Below, in pieces: positions 48,156 through 56,657 of a DNA stretch of 64,000 bases. Position 1 is the stretch's first letter, and each line of letters starts with the position of its first letter. Below the pieces are notes generated by a model that was not told the origin of the DNA, did not search any database, and saw nothing but the letters and a program-made list of their open reading frames with translations. This stretch comes from Streptomyces cyaneochromogenes (GTDB lineage Bacteria; Actinomycetota; Actinomycetes; Streptomycetales; Streptomycetaceae): contig NZ_CP034539.1 in assembly GCF_003963535.1 (NCBI RefSeq), positions 3,906,001 through 3,970,000 on the forward strand, written 5' to 3'. Position numbers and translations under genes: made by a program.

Positions 48156-48180
48156 TTGCGTTGCAACATATGCAATGACT
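48156..48180. promoter_or_regulatory. Candidate operator of the sugar transporter operon
   Basis: TTGCA-N5-TGCAA dyad at 48161-48175, next to a GTTGC direct repeat, 24 bases upstream of the binding-protein ATG. It does not match the DasR consensus. It may bind a ROK, LacI or GntR regulator encoded elsewhere. Confidence 0.4.
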
Positions 48181-48262
48181 ATTCCACCCTGTACAACGCA
48201 TCGGAGCCTAGGGACTACATGAACATGTCCACAAGAGGTCTCAACCACTTCGTGACACGCAA

Positions 48263-48300
48263 AGGCCCCCGGGGTGCGCCGAACAGCGCCCCGGGGGCCT
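48263..48300 (-). terminator. Strong hairpin after the DUF3039 gene
   Basis: Perfect 12-bp stem AGGCCCCCGGGG with its complement around a 14-base loop, 26 bases past the DUF3039 stop. It insulates that gene from the sugar operon downstream. Confidence 0.85.
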
Positions 48301-48325
48301 CGCGAAACTCAGGTCGAAGGCAGGG

Positions 48326-48613
48326 TTACTTCTTGTCGCCGCCCTTGCCCTTGTCGTCCCCACCTGCACCCATGGACTCGTAGATCTCCTTGCACATGGG
48401 ACACACCGGGTACTTCTTCGGGTCGCGGCCGGGCACCCAGACCTTGCCGCAGAGCGCCACGACGGGGGTGCCGTCGAGGGCGCTCGCCATGATCTTGTCC
48501 TTCTGGACGTAATGGGCGAAGCGCTCGTGGTCGCCGTCGCCGTGGGACACCTGTGGCGTCGGCTCTACGAGGGTCCCCGTACCAGTCCCGCGCTCGGGCT
48601 CGAGAGTGCTCAT
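48326..48613 (-). CDS. DUF3039 domain-containing protein
   Basis: 95 residues from ATG 48613. HERFAHYVQKDKIMASALDG, then CGKVW and CPMCKEIYESM give a C-x(n)-CxxC zinc-binding layout typical of DUF3039, a small actinobacterial family. The Lys/Gly-rich C-terminus (DDKGKGGDKK) may contact nucleic acid. The function is not established. It lies just downstream of the yqgE gene, on the same strand. Confidence 0.88.
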   Translation of the reverse strand: MSTLEPERGTGTGTLVEPTPQVSHGDGDHERFAHYVQKDKIMASALDGTPVVALCGKVWVPGRDPKKYPVCPMCKEIYESMGAGGDDKGKGGDKK

Positions 48614-48642
48614 AACGCCAAGAGTACTGAAGCTCACATGTT

Positions 48643-49215
48643 TCAGTTGAGCGAAGGGTCGTCCGGGTAGGTGGCCACCATCGCGAGCTCGTTGCGCTGG
48701 CGGCGCAGCACCTCGCGCCACAGCCGTTCCGGGGACGGCGAGGAGACGTCGCCGGGCTCGGACTCGACGACGTACCAGGCGCCCTCCACCAGCTCGTCCT
48801 CCAGCTGGCCGGGTCCCCAGCCGGCGTACCCGGCGAAGATTCTCAAGGACCCGACGGCCGAGGCGAGCAGCTCCGGCGGGGCCTCCAGGTCCACGAGCCC
48901 GATCGCGCCGTGCACCCGGCGCCAGCCCAGCGGGGCGCTCTCGCCGTTCGCATCACCGGGGATGACAGCGACACCGAGGGCCGAGTCCAGGGACACCGGG
49001 CCGCCCTGGAAGACGACACCGGGTTCGCCGGCGAGGTCCGCCCAGCCCTCCAGGATGTCGCCCACGTCCACGGGGGTCGGACGGTTGAGGACGACACCGA
49101 GGGAGCCCTCCTCGTCGTGGTCGAGAAGGAGCACCACCGCGCGGTCGAAGTTCGGGTCCGCCAGGGCGGGCGTTGCCACGAGCAGCCGCCCTGTGAGCGA
49201 GGACACCTCGGTCAT
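48643..49215 (-). CDS. YqgE/AlgH family protein
   Basis: 190 residues from ATG 49215; ATG 49224 is possible. LTGRLLVATPALADPNFDRA, VVLLLDHDEEGSLGVVLNRP and FAGYAGWGPGQLEDELVEGA are the diagnostic UPF0301 blocks. It is a cytoplasmic protein of uncertain function, named for a suggested regulatory role in Pseudomonas alginate production. It is divergent from murA and could be co-transcribed with DUF3039. Confidence 0.93.
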   Translation of the reverse strand: MTEVSSLTGRLLVATPALADPNFDRAVVLLLDHDEEGSLGVVLNRPTPVDVGDILEGWADLAGEPGVVFQGGPVSLDSALGVAVIPGDANGESAPLGWRRVHGAIGLVDLEAPPELLASAVGSLRIFAGYAGWGPGQLEDELVEGAWYVVESEPGDVSSPSPERLWREVLRRQRNELAMVATYPDDPSLN

Positions 49216-49468
49216 GCCAGACATGATCCCGCATCTTCCCTTCGTGTGGGGAGGCAATGGCGGTTCGGGAGTGAATGCAGCTCAGGGCGGAAAGAAGCAG
49301 GATCGGGCGCACGACGGCGATGGTCACCGCTTGTGCCCGACGGCGAACGGTTCGTGTTGTGACAGAGCTATGACGTTCCTGAGCCGTCCTCGGGCTTACA
49401 GAAGGGGGGTCGGCGGCGATTACCCTTTCCCTTCTGGCCCCTGCCCAACTCATCGGAACGCGAGATAC

Positions 49469-50809
49469 ATGACCGTCAACGACGATGTCCTGCTTGTCCA
49501 CGGCGGAACCCCGCTGGAGGGCGAGATCCGTGTCCGCGGTGCGAAGAACCTCGTACCGAAGGCCATGGTCGCCGCCCTGCTGGGCAGCGCGCCAAGTCGA
49601 CTGCGCAACGTGCCGGACATCCGTGACGTGCGTGTCGTAAGAGGCCTGCTGCAGCTGCACGGGGTCACGGTCCGTCCGGGTGAGGAACCCGGCGAGTTGG
49701 TGATGGACCCCTCCCACGTGGAGAGCGCGAACGTCGCTGACATCGATGCCCACGCTGGTTCGAGCCGCATCCCGATCCTGTTCTGCGGCCCCCTGCTCCA
49801 CCGCCTCGGCCACGCCTTCATCCCCGGCCTCGGCGGCTGCGACATCGGCGGCCGTCCCATCGACTTCCACTTCGAGGTGCTGCGGCAGTTCGGCGCGCGC
49901 ATCGAGAAGCGGGCGGACGGGCAGTACCTGGAGGCTCCGCAGCGGCTGCGCGGCACGAAGATCCGGCTGCCGTACCCGTCCGTCGGCGCGACCGAGCAGG
50001 TGCTGCTGACGGCGGTGCTCGCGGAGGGCGTCACCGAGCTCTCGAACGCGGCCGTGGAGCCGGAGATCGAGGACCTCATCTGCGTCCTGCAGAAGATGGG
50101 CGCCATCATCGGCGTGGACACCGACCGCACGATCCGCATCACCGGTGTGGACTCGCTCGGCGGCTACAACCACAAGGCCCTCCCGGACCGTCTGGAGGCC
50201 GCCTCGTGGGCGTCCGCGGCGCTGGCGACCGAGGGCAACATCTACGTCCGCGGCGCGCAGCAGCGCTCGATGATGACGTTCCTCAACACCTACCGGAAGG
50301 TGGGCGGTGCCTTCGAGATCGACGACGAGGGCATCCGTTTCTGGCACCCCGGTGGCCAGTTGAAGTCCATCGCCCTCGAAACGGATGTGCACCCGGGCTT
50401 CCAGACGGACTGGCAGCAGCCGCTGGTGGTGGCCCTGACGCAGGCGACGGGCCTGTCGATCATCCACGAGACGGTCTACGAGTCCCGCCTCGGCTTCACC
50501 TCCGCGCTGAACCAGATGGGCGCCCACATCCAGCTCTACCGCGAGTGCCTCGGCGGCTCCGACTGCCGCTTCGGCCAGCGCAACTTCCTGCACTCCGCGG
50601 TCGTCTCGGGCCCCACCAAGCTCCAGGGCGCCGACCTCGTCATCCCCGACCTGCGCGGCGGCTTCTCGTACCTCATCGCGGCCCTGGCGGCCCAGGGGAC
50701 TTCGCGGGTGCACGGCATCGACCTGATCAACCGTGGCTACGAGAACTTCATGGAGAAGCTCGTGGAGCTCGGTGCCAAGGTGGAGTTGCCCGGCAAGGCA
50801 CTGGGGTAG
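49469..50809 (+). CDS. murA: UDP-N-acetylglucosamine 1-carboxyvinyltransferase
   Basis: 446 residues from ATG 49469; an earlier in-frame start far upstream is spurious. The enzyme transfers enolpyruvate from PEP to UDP-GlcNAc, the first committed step of peptidoglycan synthesis. The two EPSP-synthase-like domains are evident. The catalytic Cys124 lies in GGCDIGGRPIDFHF, and the Lys-Asn pair is in RVRGAKNLVPKAMVAALL. Because Cys is present, the protein should be fosfomycin-sensitive. A long hairpin terminator follows. Confidence 0.95.
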   Translation: MTVNDDVLLVHGGTPLEGEIRVRGAKNLVPKAMVAALLGSAPSRLRNVPDIRDVRVVRGLLQLHGVTVRPGEEPGELVMDPSHVESANVADIDAHAGSSRIPILFCGPLLHRLGHAFIPGLGGCDIGGRPIDFHFEVLRQFGARIEKRADGQYLEAPQRLRGTKIRLPYPSVGATEQVLLTAVLAEGVTELSNAAVEPEIEDLICVLQKMGAIIGVDTDRTIRITGVDSLGGYNHKALPDRLEAASWASAALATEGNIYVRGAQQRSMMTFLNTYRKVGGAFEIDDEGIRFWHPGGQLKSIALETDVHPGFQTDWQQPLVVALTQATGLSIIHETVYESRLGFTSALNQMGAHIQLYRECLGGSDCRFGQRNFLHSAVVSGPTKLQGADLVIPDLRGGFSYLIAALAAQGTSRVHGIDLINRGYENFMEKLVELGAKVELPGKALG

Positions 50810-50853
50810 CTCCCGGCACGGCCGGCGTTCGCGGCCGTTGACAAGTGAAACCA

Positions 50854-50892
50854 CGATGGGGCGGCACCCGAGAACCGGGTGCCGCCCCATCG
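50854..50892. terminator. Bidirectional terminator between murA and hup
   Basis: Near-perfect 17-bp stem (CGATGGGGCGGCACCCG and complement) around a short AGAAC loop, 45 bases after murA and 46 after the end of the convergent hup gene. Confidence 0.9.
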
Positions 50893-50938
50893 GCGTTCTA
50901 CAAGCCGCACACCGTCCCGTGGTGTACAGACGGCAAGG

Positions 50939-51220
50939 TCACTTGCCCTTGGCGGCTTCCTTGAGCTTGCTGCCCGCGGAGACCTTCACGCTGTAGCCGG
51001 CCGGGATCTGGATCGGGTCGCCGGTCTGCGGGTTGCGGGCGGTGCGAGCGGCACGGTGGGTGCGCTCGAAGGTCAGGAAGCCGGGGATGGTGACCTTCTC
51101 GTCGCCCTTGGAGACGATGTCGCCGACGACCTCGGCGAAAGCGGCCAGCACGGCGTCGGCGTCCTTGCGGGTCACCTCGGCGCGGTCGGCCAGCGCGGCC
51201 ACCAGCTCACTGCGGTTCAT
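50939..51220 (-). CDS. hup: HU family DNA-binding protein
   Basis: 93 residues. MNRSELVAALADRAEVTRKD, FGxFxxxRTHRAARTARNPQ-like beta-arm region (here IPGFLTFERTHRAARTARNP), and PAGYSVKVSAGSKLKEAAKG are the complete HU fold. It lacks the long Lys-rich tail of the second Streptomyces HU (HupS), so it corresponds to the vegetative HupA type. HU bends DNA and compacts the nucleoid. It converges on murA, as recalled for S. coelicolor. Confidence 0.95.
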   Translation of the reverse strand: MNRSELVAALADRAEVTRKDADAVLAAFAEVVGDIVSKGDEKVTIPGFLTFERTHRAARTARNPQTGDPIQIPAGYSVKVSAGSKLKEAAKGK

Positions 51221-51582
51221 GTTGTTACTCCCGTGTTCTTTTTGCCGTTGAGGCGTGCCACGCGGCGGAGCCGCATATCGGGCACAGCGAAGTCGATGCT
51301 GCCAGGGCCCTGGGACAGTCCCCGGACCCGGGTCCGTCGTCAGACCCTCGCGCCCAGAGACGCATCCTGCCCCTACCTGCGGCGGGAAAGCCAATCCGGC
51401 GCCCGGAGGAGTCGTGAGAACACCCGTGGGAGTCACACGAAGAGAGGGCCTGAGCTTGGCCGTCACGATAAACGCCGTTTCAAGGCCCTTGGTTCCACGA
51501 CGCGCCGTTACAAGGGCTTGCCGTGGCGATCCTCACAGCCCACGCACACTTTTCGGGGCTGTGAGGCGCCGAACCCAGGTGA
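51221..51582. other. Intergenic region between hup and malic enzyme
   Basis: 362 bp with no supportable gene. It holds the hup promoter and leader near 51221-51260 and, at its far end, the malic enzyme terminator. A GC-rich palindromic patch (GGACCCGGGTCC near 51325) has no obvious function. Confidence 0.6.
51531..51566 (-). terminator. Hairpin after the malic enzyme gene
   Basis: CCTCACAGCCC and GGGCTGTGAGG form a perfect 11-bp stem around a 14-base loop, 17 bases beyond the malic enzyme stop on the minus strand. Confidence 0.75.
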
Positions 51583-53007
51583 TTACTCGGCCGACGGCAC
51601 CGCGGACGCCGCCTTCGCCGCCTCCCGCACCGCCCCGGCGACCGCGCCCGCGACCTTGTCGTTGAAGACGCTCGGGATGATGTAGTTCGGGTTCAGCTCG
51701 TCCTCGGTCACCACGTCCGCGAGCGCCTTCGCGGCCGCGAGCATCATGTCGGTGTTGACCGTGCGGGACTGGGCGTCCAGCAGACCGCGGAAGACACCCG
51801 GGAAGACCAGCACGTTGTTGATCTGGTTCGGGAAGTCGGAGCGGCCCGTGGCCACAACTGCGGCCGTCTGACGGGCGATTGCGGGCTCGACCTCGGGGTC
51901 CGGGTTCGCGAGCGCGAACACGATGGCGTCGTCGGCCATGGCGGCCACGTCGTCGCCGTCGAGCACGTTCGGGGCGGAGACGCCGATGAAGACGTCCGCG
52001 CCGCGCACGGCCTCCTTCAGCGTGCCGGTCAGGCCCTCGGGGTTGGTGTTGTCGGCGATCCAGCGCAGCGGCGAGTCGGTCGCGGCGTCCACCAGGTCCT
52101 CGCGGCCGGCGTGCACGACACCGTGGATGTCGGCGACGACGGCGTTCTTCACGCCCGCGGCGATGAGCAGCTTGAGGATGGCCGTACCGGCCGCGCCCGC
52201 GCCGGACATGACGACGCGGATGTTCTCGATCGCCTTGCCCGCGACACGAAGTGCGTTGGTCAGGGCGGCCAGGACGACGATCGCCGTGCCGTGCTGGTCG
52301 TCGTGGAAGACGGGGATGTCGAGGGCCTCGCGCAGCCGTGCCTCGATCTCGAAGCAGCGGGGGGCGGAGATGTCCTCGAGGTTGATGCCGGCGAACCCGG
52401 GGGCGATCGCCTTGACGATCTCGACGATCGCGTCGGTGTCCTGGGTGTCGAGGCAGATCGGCCAGGCGTCGATGCCGGCGAACCGCTTGAAGAGGGCCGC
52501 CTTGCCCTCCATGACGGGCAGCGCGGCCTTCGGGCCGATGTTGCCGAGGCCCAGCACCGCCGAGCCGTCCGTCACGACCGCAACGGAGTTGCGCTTGATG
52601 GTGAGGCGGCGGGCGTCCTCGGGGTTCTCGGCGATGGCCATGCAGACCCGGGCCACACCCGGCGTGTAGATCATGGACAGGTCGTCACGGTTGCGGATGG
52701 GGTGCTTCGACGCCATCTCGATCTTGCCGCCGAGGTGCATCAGGAACGTACGGTCGGAGACCTTGCCGAGCGTGACGCCCTCGATGTGACGGAGCTGCTC
52801 GACGATCTCGTCGGCGTGCGCGGTCGAGGTGGCCGCGATGGTGACGTCGATGCGGAGCTTCTCGTGGCCGGACGCGGTCACGTCGAGGCCGGTCACCGAG
52901 CCTCCGTGGGACTCGACGGCTCCGGTGAGCTGGGAGACCGCGGTTCCGCTCGCGGGCACCTCCAGCCGGACCGTCATCGAGTAGGAGACGCTGGGCGCCG
53001 TTGCCAT
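51583..53007 (-). CDS. NAD-dependent malic enzyme with N-terminal ACT domain
   Basis: 474 residues. An ACT regulatory domain (about residues 8-85: MTVRLEVPASGTAVSQLTGA) precedes the malic domain with MIYTPGVARVCMAIAENP and VTDGSAVLGLGNIGPKAALP (Lys catalytic region). The NAD domain has VMSGAGAAGTAILKLLIAAG and DVFIGVSAPNVLDGDDVAAM. It decarboxylates malate to pyruvate, feeding gluconeogenesis or acetyl-CoA supply. Cofactor preference is assigned from family type and is not certain. Confidence 0.93.
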   Translation of the reverse strand: MATAPSVSYSMTVRLEVPASGTAVSQLTGAVESHGGSVTGLDVTASGHEKLRIDVTIAATSTAHADEIVEQLRHIEGVTLGKVSDRTFLMHLGGKIEMASKHPIRNRDDLSMIYTPGVARVCMAIAENPEDARRLTIKRNSVAVVTDGSAVLGLGNIGPKAALPVMEGKAALFKRFAGIDAWPICLDTQDTDAIVEIVKAIAPGFAGINLEDISAPRCFEIEARLREALDIPVFHDDQHGTAIVVLAALTNALRVAGKAIENIRVVMSGAGAAGTAILKLLIAAGVKNAVVADIHGVVHAGREDLVDAATDSPLRWIADNTNPEGLTGTLKEAVRGADVFIGVSAPNVLDGDDVAAMADDAIVFALANPDPEVEPAIARQTAAVVATGRSDFPNQINNVLVFPGVFRGLLDAQSRTVNTDMMLAAAKALADVVTEDELNPNYIIPSVFNDKVAGAVAGAVREAAKAASAVPSAE

Positions 53008-53324
53008 GGCCGACTTCCTCTGCTTTCACCGTGTAACGCTGGGTACGCCGTCCGATCGTCGCACCTACCGCCGAGTAGGGGTTAGCCGGGCTTGAATTGC
53101 GAACGTATTGTTCGCCACGCCTTCTCATGAGAAGGGACCCACGTCACATGGTGACGTGGGTCCCTTCTCTACGTTCATGACACCGACCCGCCATGCTCGC
53201 CTCGCGGCAAGTGGTCGCTCGTAGCGACGAAGGTTGGGCCCGGGGGCTTGGATCGAGCCGGTGCCACACCCAGGCTAACAAACGGATCCCGTAAGGCCAT
53301 TCCCGTACCGGTGGTTCATCCGGA
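53008..53324. other. Intergenic region between malic enzyme and HelD-like gene
   Basis: 317 bp, no gene seen. It contains the malic enzyme promoter near 53010-53110 and the exceptionally long hairpin at 53129-53169. The remainder (53170-53324) shows no structure I can interpret. Confidence 0.55.
53129..53169. terminator. 19-bp perfect hairpin downstream of the HelD-like gene
   Basis: GAGAAGGGACCCACGTCAC pairs with its exact complement over a 3-base ATG loop, and a short T-containing end follows on either strand. It is about 155 bases past the HelD-like stop and 120 upstream of the malic enzyme start, so most likely ends the HelD transcript. Confidence 0.8.
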
Positions 53325-55751
53325 TCAATCTCGAAGGAGGTCGGGCACCCCGGTGGTGTCCGGCTCGTCCCGCTCCGCCGATACGACCGTGAGCTGCTGG
53401 GTGGCCCGGGTCAGCGCGACGTACAGCACCCGCAGCCCGGCCGGTGACTCGTCCGCGATCTCGGCCGGGGAGACGACGACCGTCGCGTCGTACTCCAGGC
53501 CCTTCGCCTCCAGGCTGCCGAGCGCCACGACCCGGTCGCCGAGCCCGGCCAGCCACTTGGCCGCCTCCTCGCGGCGCTGCATGGCGACGACCACGCCGAC
53601 CGTGCCGTCGACCTGGTCGAGCAGCCGGGCGGCCTCTTCGCGGACGGTCTGCGCAAGGGAGTCGCGCACGACCGTGCTGTGTCCATTGTTCGTTGTCACA
53701 AAACGGGGTTCGACACCCGTGGAGCGCACCGCCGACGGTGACGTGGAGCCCGGCATGGCGAGCGCCAGCACCTTCGCCGCGAGTTCAGCGATCTCGGCCG
53801 GGTTGCGGTAGTTCACGGTGAGCTGGAAGCGGCGGCGCGGGCGGGTGCCGAGGGCCTCGTCGCGGGCCTCGGCGGCCTCGTCCACGTCGGACCAGGACGA
53901 CTGGGCCGGGTCGCCGACGACCGTCCACGTGGCGTGCCGGCCCCGGCGCCCCACCATCCGCCACTGCATCGGCGTGAGGTCCTGGGCCTCGTCGACGATG
54001 ACGTGGGCGTACTCGGTGCGCTCGGCCGCCAGCCGCTCGGCGCGCTCGCGCTGCGACTCCTCGCGCACCGGCATCAGCTCCTCCAGGCCGCTGAGCTGGT
54101 CGAGCGGGTCCAGCTCGCGCTTCTTCCTCGGGCGGGCCGGGGTGCCGAGGATCGCCTGGAGCTCGTCGAGCATGGCGATGTCGTGCACGGAGTGGCCGTC
54201 CCGCTTCAGCGAGCGGGCCACCTTGCGGATCTCGCCGGGGTTGAGGATCCGGCGGGCCCAGCGGCCGAGCCGGCGCTCGTCGGCCATCGCGTCCAGGACG
54301 GCCTTCGGAGTCAGCTCCGGCCACCAGGCGTCGAGGAAGCCGATGAAGCTGTCCTCGGAGATCACGTCCTCGTCGAAGGAGGAACGCAGTTCGGCGGCCA
54401 GTTCCGGGTCGGTGTGGCGGGAGGCGCCGCCCGACTTCGCCCACAGGGCGTCGAGCAGCAGCTTGCGGGCGCGCGGGCGCAGCAGGTTCACGGGGGCGGT
54501 GCCGCCGAGGGCGGTCCGGCGGATACGTTCCAGCGCGTCGGCCTCCAGCTCCAGGCGGCGCCCGAAGGCGACCACGCGCAGCCGGGTGGGAGGTCCGGCG
54601 GAGGTCTGGGCGGGTGAGTCGGCCTCGTCCTCGCCGAAGGCGAGCTGACCCGTGCCGTTCGCCCCGGCGGCACCGGCGGCGGGCCGGCCGGGAGTGGCCC
54701 GGCCTCCCGGCCCCAGCTCCAGCGCGCCCCGCGCCGCCTTCCGCAGCACCTTGAGCATGCGGTACGAGCCCTTGGCGCGGGCCACGGCCGGTGAGTCGTA
54801 CAGCGTGGCCTCGGCCCCGTCGACGAGCGAGCCGATCGCGCGGATGGCGACCTGGCCCTCCTCGCCCAGGGAGGGGAGCACGCCCTCGGTGTACGCCACC
54901 AGCAGCGGGGTCGGCGAGACGATCAGGATGCCGCCCGCGTACCGGCGCCGGTCCTGGTAGAGCAGGTAGGCGGCGCGGTGCAGGGCGACGGCGGTCTTGC
55001 CGGTGCCGGGACCGCCCTCGACATACGTCACCGAGGCGGCGGGGGCGCGGATGACCAGGTCCTGCTCGGCCTGGATGGACGCCACGATGTCCCTCATGGT
55101 GTGGCTGCGGGCCTGCCCGAGGGCGGCCATGAGGGCGCCGTCGCCGATGACGGGCAGCTCGTTCCCGCCGAGGAACGCCTTGAGCTCGGGGCGCATGAGG
55201 TCGTCCTCGACGCCCAGCACGCGGCGCCCCTTGGAACGGATGACCCGGCGCCGTACGACCCGCCCGGGATCGACCGGGGTGGAGCGGTAGAAGGGCGCCG
55301 CGGCCGGGGCCCGCCAGTCGATGACCAGCGGGGCGTAGTCCTGGTCGAGCACACCGATACGGCCGATGTGCAGGGTCTCGGCGATGTCGGCGGTGTTGTC
55401 GTCGCGGACGGCGCCCTCGGCGGGCTCGACCGCGGTGTAGGCGCCGTCGGGCCCCTTCTTGCCGTCCTTGCCGAGCAGCAGGTCGATACGGCCGAAGAGG
55501 AAGTCCTCGAACTCGTTGTTGAGCCGGTTGAGGTGGACGCCCGCCCGGAAGACCTGCGCGTCCCGCTCGGCGAGGGCGCCGGGCGTACCGACCTGGCCGC
55601 GCTTGGCCGCGTCGTTCATCAGGAACTCGGCCTCGTGGATCTTCTCCTCGAGGCGCCGGTACACCCGGTCCAGGTGTTCCTGTTCGACGCCGATCTCTCG
55701 GTCTCTCCGGGAGTCTTCGAGCGCGGTTTCCTGTTGAGCCTGAGCGGCCAC
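53325..55751 (-). CDS. HelD-family ATPase, RNA polymerase-associated UvrD-like protein
   Basis: 808 residues, GTG start. The coiled-coil N-terminal arm (EQEHLDRVYRRLEEKIHEAE) precedes the superfamily 1 core. Walker A is EGGPGTGKTAVAL (Lys near 252), then VIVDEAQDLTPMQWRMVGRR (motif II), VVGDPAQSSW (motif III), FQLTVNYRNPAEI (motif IV) and a C-terminal LEAKGLEYDATVVV and LYVALTRATQQL. HelD proteins dissociate stalled or rifampicin-bound RNA polymerase. No rifamycin-associated element is visible upstream, so it may be the housekeeping type rather than HelR. Confidence 0.9.
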   Translation of the reverse strand: MAAQAQQETALEDSRRDREIGVEQEHLDRVYRRLEEKIHEAEFLMNDAAKRGQVGTPGALAERDAQVFRAGVHLNRLNNEFEDFLFGRIDLLLGKDGKKGPDGAYTAVEPAEGAVRDDNTADIAETLHIGRIGVLDQDYAPLVIDWRAPAAAPFYRSTPVDPGRVVRRRVIRSKGRRVLGVEDDLMRPELKAFLGGNELPVIGDGALMAALGQARSHTMRDIVASIQAEQDLVIRAPAASVTYVEGGPGTGKTAVALHRAAYLLYQDRRRYAGGILIVSPTPLLVAYTEGVLPSLGEEGQVAIRAIGSLVDGAEATLYDSPAVARAKGSYRMLKVLRKAARGALELGPGGRATPGRPAAGAAGANGTGQLAFGEDEADSPAQTSAGPPTRLRVVAFGRRLELEADALERIRRTALGGTAPVNLLRPRARKLLLDALWAKSGGASRHTDPELAAELRSSFDEDVISEDSFIGFLDAWWPELTPKAVLDAMADERRLGRWARRILNPGEIRKVARSLKRDGHSVHDIAMLDELQAILGTPARPRKKRELDPLDQLSGLEELMPVREESQRERAERLAAERTEYAHVIVDEAQDLTPMQWRMVGRRGRHATWTVVGDPAQSSWSDVDEAAEARDEALGTRPRRRFQLTVNYRNPAEIAELAAKVLALAMPGSTSPSAVRSTGVEPRFVTTNNGHSTVVRDSLAQTVREEAARLLDQVDGTVGVVVAMQRREEAAKWLAGLGDRVVALGSLEAKGLEYDATVVVSPAEIADESPAGLRVLYVALTRATQQLTVVSAERDEPDTTGVPDLLRD

Positions 55752-55820
55752 CGGGCCCCCTTCTGACGTGCTGGGCAGCCGTCAACCGTACGCGAAGGGG
55801 ACCCGGAAAAGCTACGGCGA

Positions 55821-56657
55821 CTACACGTCGACGTCGGCCAGCTTCTTTCCGTCGAAGGTCATGACCTCGATGTGGTCGACCTCGTCGGGAGCCATGGACA
55901 CGCCGCCGCTGACGTAGAGCGGGTTCCTGGCCTGCTCGGTCTTGGCGTCCGGGATGCCGTAGCCCCACTTCGGGACGGACCAGGAGGCGGCCGTCTCGCG
56001 CTCGCCGTCCTTGCTGACGAAGATCAGGGAGCACTTGAGCGGACCCTTGACGCCCTTGAGTTCGAGGGCCGTCTCGGTGCCCCAGAGCTTCTCCTGCAGG
56101 GCGACGGTCGCGCTGACACCGGTCGTCGAGTCGTTGCCCGAGACCTTGTTCTTGATGCTGGTGAACAGTTCCTTGGCGGGGTTGGCCGCCGTCACGACCC
56201 GGTTCCCGCCGTCGCCGCCGTCGCCGTCGCCGCTGCCGTTGGTCGCCACGGCCACGAACGGCCCGCCGACGATCAGCGCGGCCGCCGCGGCCACCATGTA
56301 GAAGCTGCGCCGGCGCTTCTGGGCACGGCGCTCGGCGACCTCGTCGACGAGCTTGTTGACCAGCCGCGGGCTGGGCTTCGCCGACAGGGACTCGCCGATG
56401 GCGGGCGTGCCGGAACCGGGCAGGTCCGCGAGCGCGGCCAGCATCGGCTCCATCCCGGCGAGCTCGTCCAGCTGCTGGGCGCACCATTCGCAGGTCGCGA
56501 GGTGTGCTTCGAAAGCGGTTGCCTCAGCGTCGTCGAGGATCCCGAGGGCATAGGCGCCGACGGTCTCGTGCTCGCTCGGAACCGGATGTCCCTGCATGGG
56601 TCCAGACATACCCGAACCGCCCATCCCGAATCCCTGGTTTCCCCCGTAAACACTCAT
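55821..56657 (-). CDS. rsuA: Zinc-binding anti-sigma factor (RsuA-like)
   Basis: 278 residues from ATG 56657 (TGATG overlap with the sigma gene). The cytoplasmic ZAS-type domain carries HLATCEWCAQQ (HxxxCxxC) with an upstream His in HETVGAYALG. A transmembrane helix (about 120-140, FYMVAAAAALIVGGPFVAVA) is followed by an extracytoplasmic domain with a Gly/Asp-rich spacer and a beta-rich sensor (LWGTETALELKGVKGPLKCS). It should sequester the adjacent ECF sigma factor until an envelope signal. The symbol is from the recalled SigU/RsuA pair. Confidence 0.88.
   Translation of the reverse strand: MSVYGGNQGFGMGGSGMSGPMQGHPVPSEHETVGAYALGILDDAEATAFEAHLATCEWCAQQLDELAGMEPMLAALADLPGSGTPAIGESLSAKPSPRLVNKLVDEVAERRAQKRRRSFYMVAAAAALIVGGPFVAVATNGSGDGDGGDGGNRVVTAANPAKELFTSIKNKVSGNDSTTGVSATVALQEKLWGTETALELKGVKGPLKCSLIFVSKDGERETAASWSVPKWGYGIPDAKTEQARNPLYVSGGVSMAPDEVDHIEVMTFDGKKLADVDV

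Noticed and set aside
55752..55820. Rifamycin-associated element upstream of the HelD-like gene
   Set aside because: No matching inverted repeat is present in the gap to the preceding gene; only the start region and ordinary GC-rich sequence.
53785..56487. 900-codon minus-strand open frame spanning the HelD-like and RsuA-like genes
   Set aside because: It is out of frame with two well-supported genes and gives Arg/Pro/Gly low-complexity sequence.
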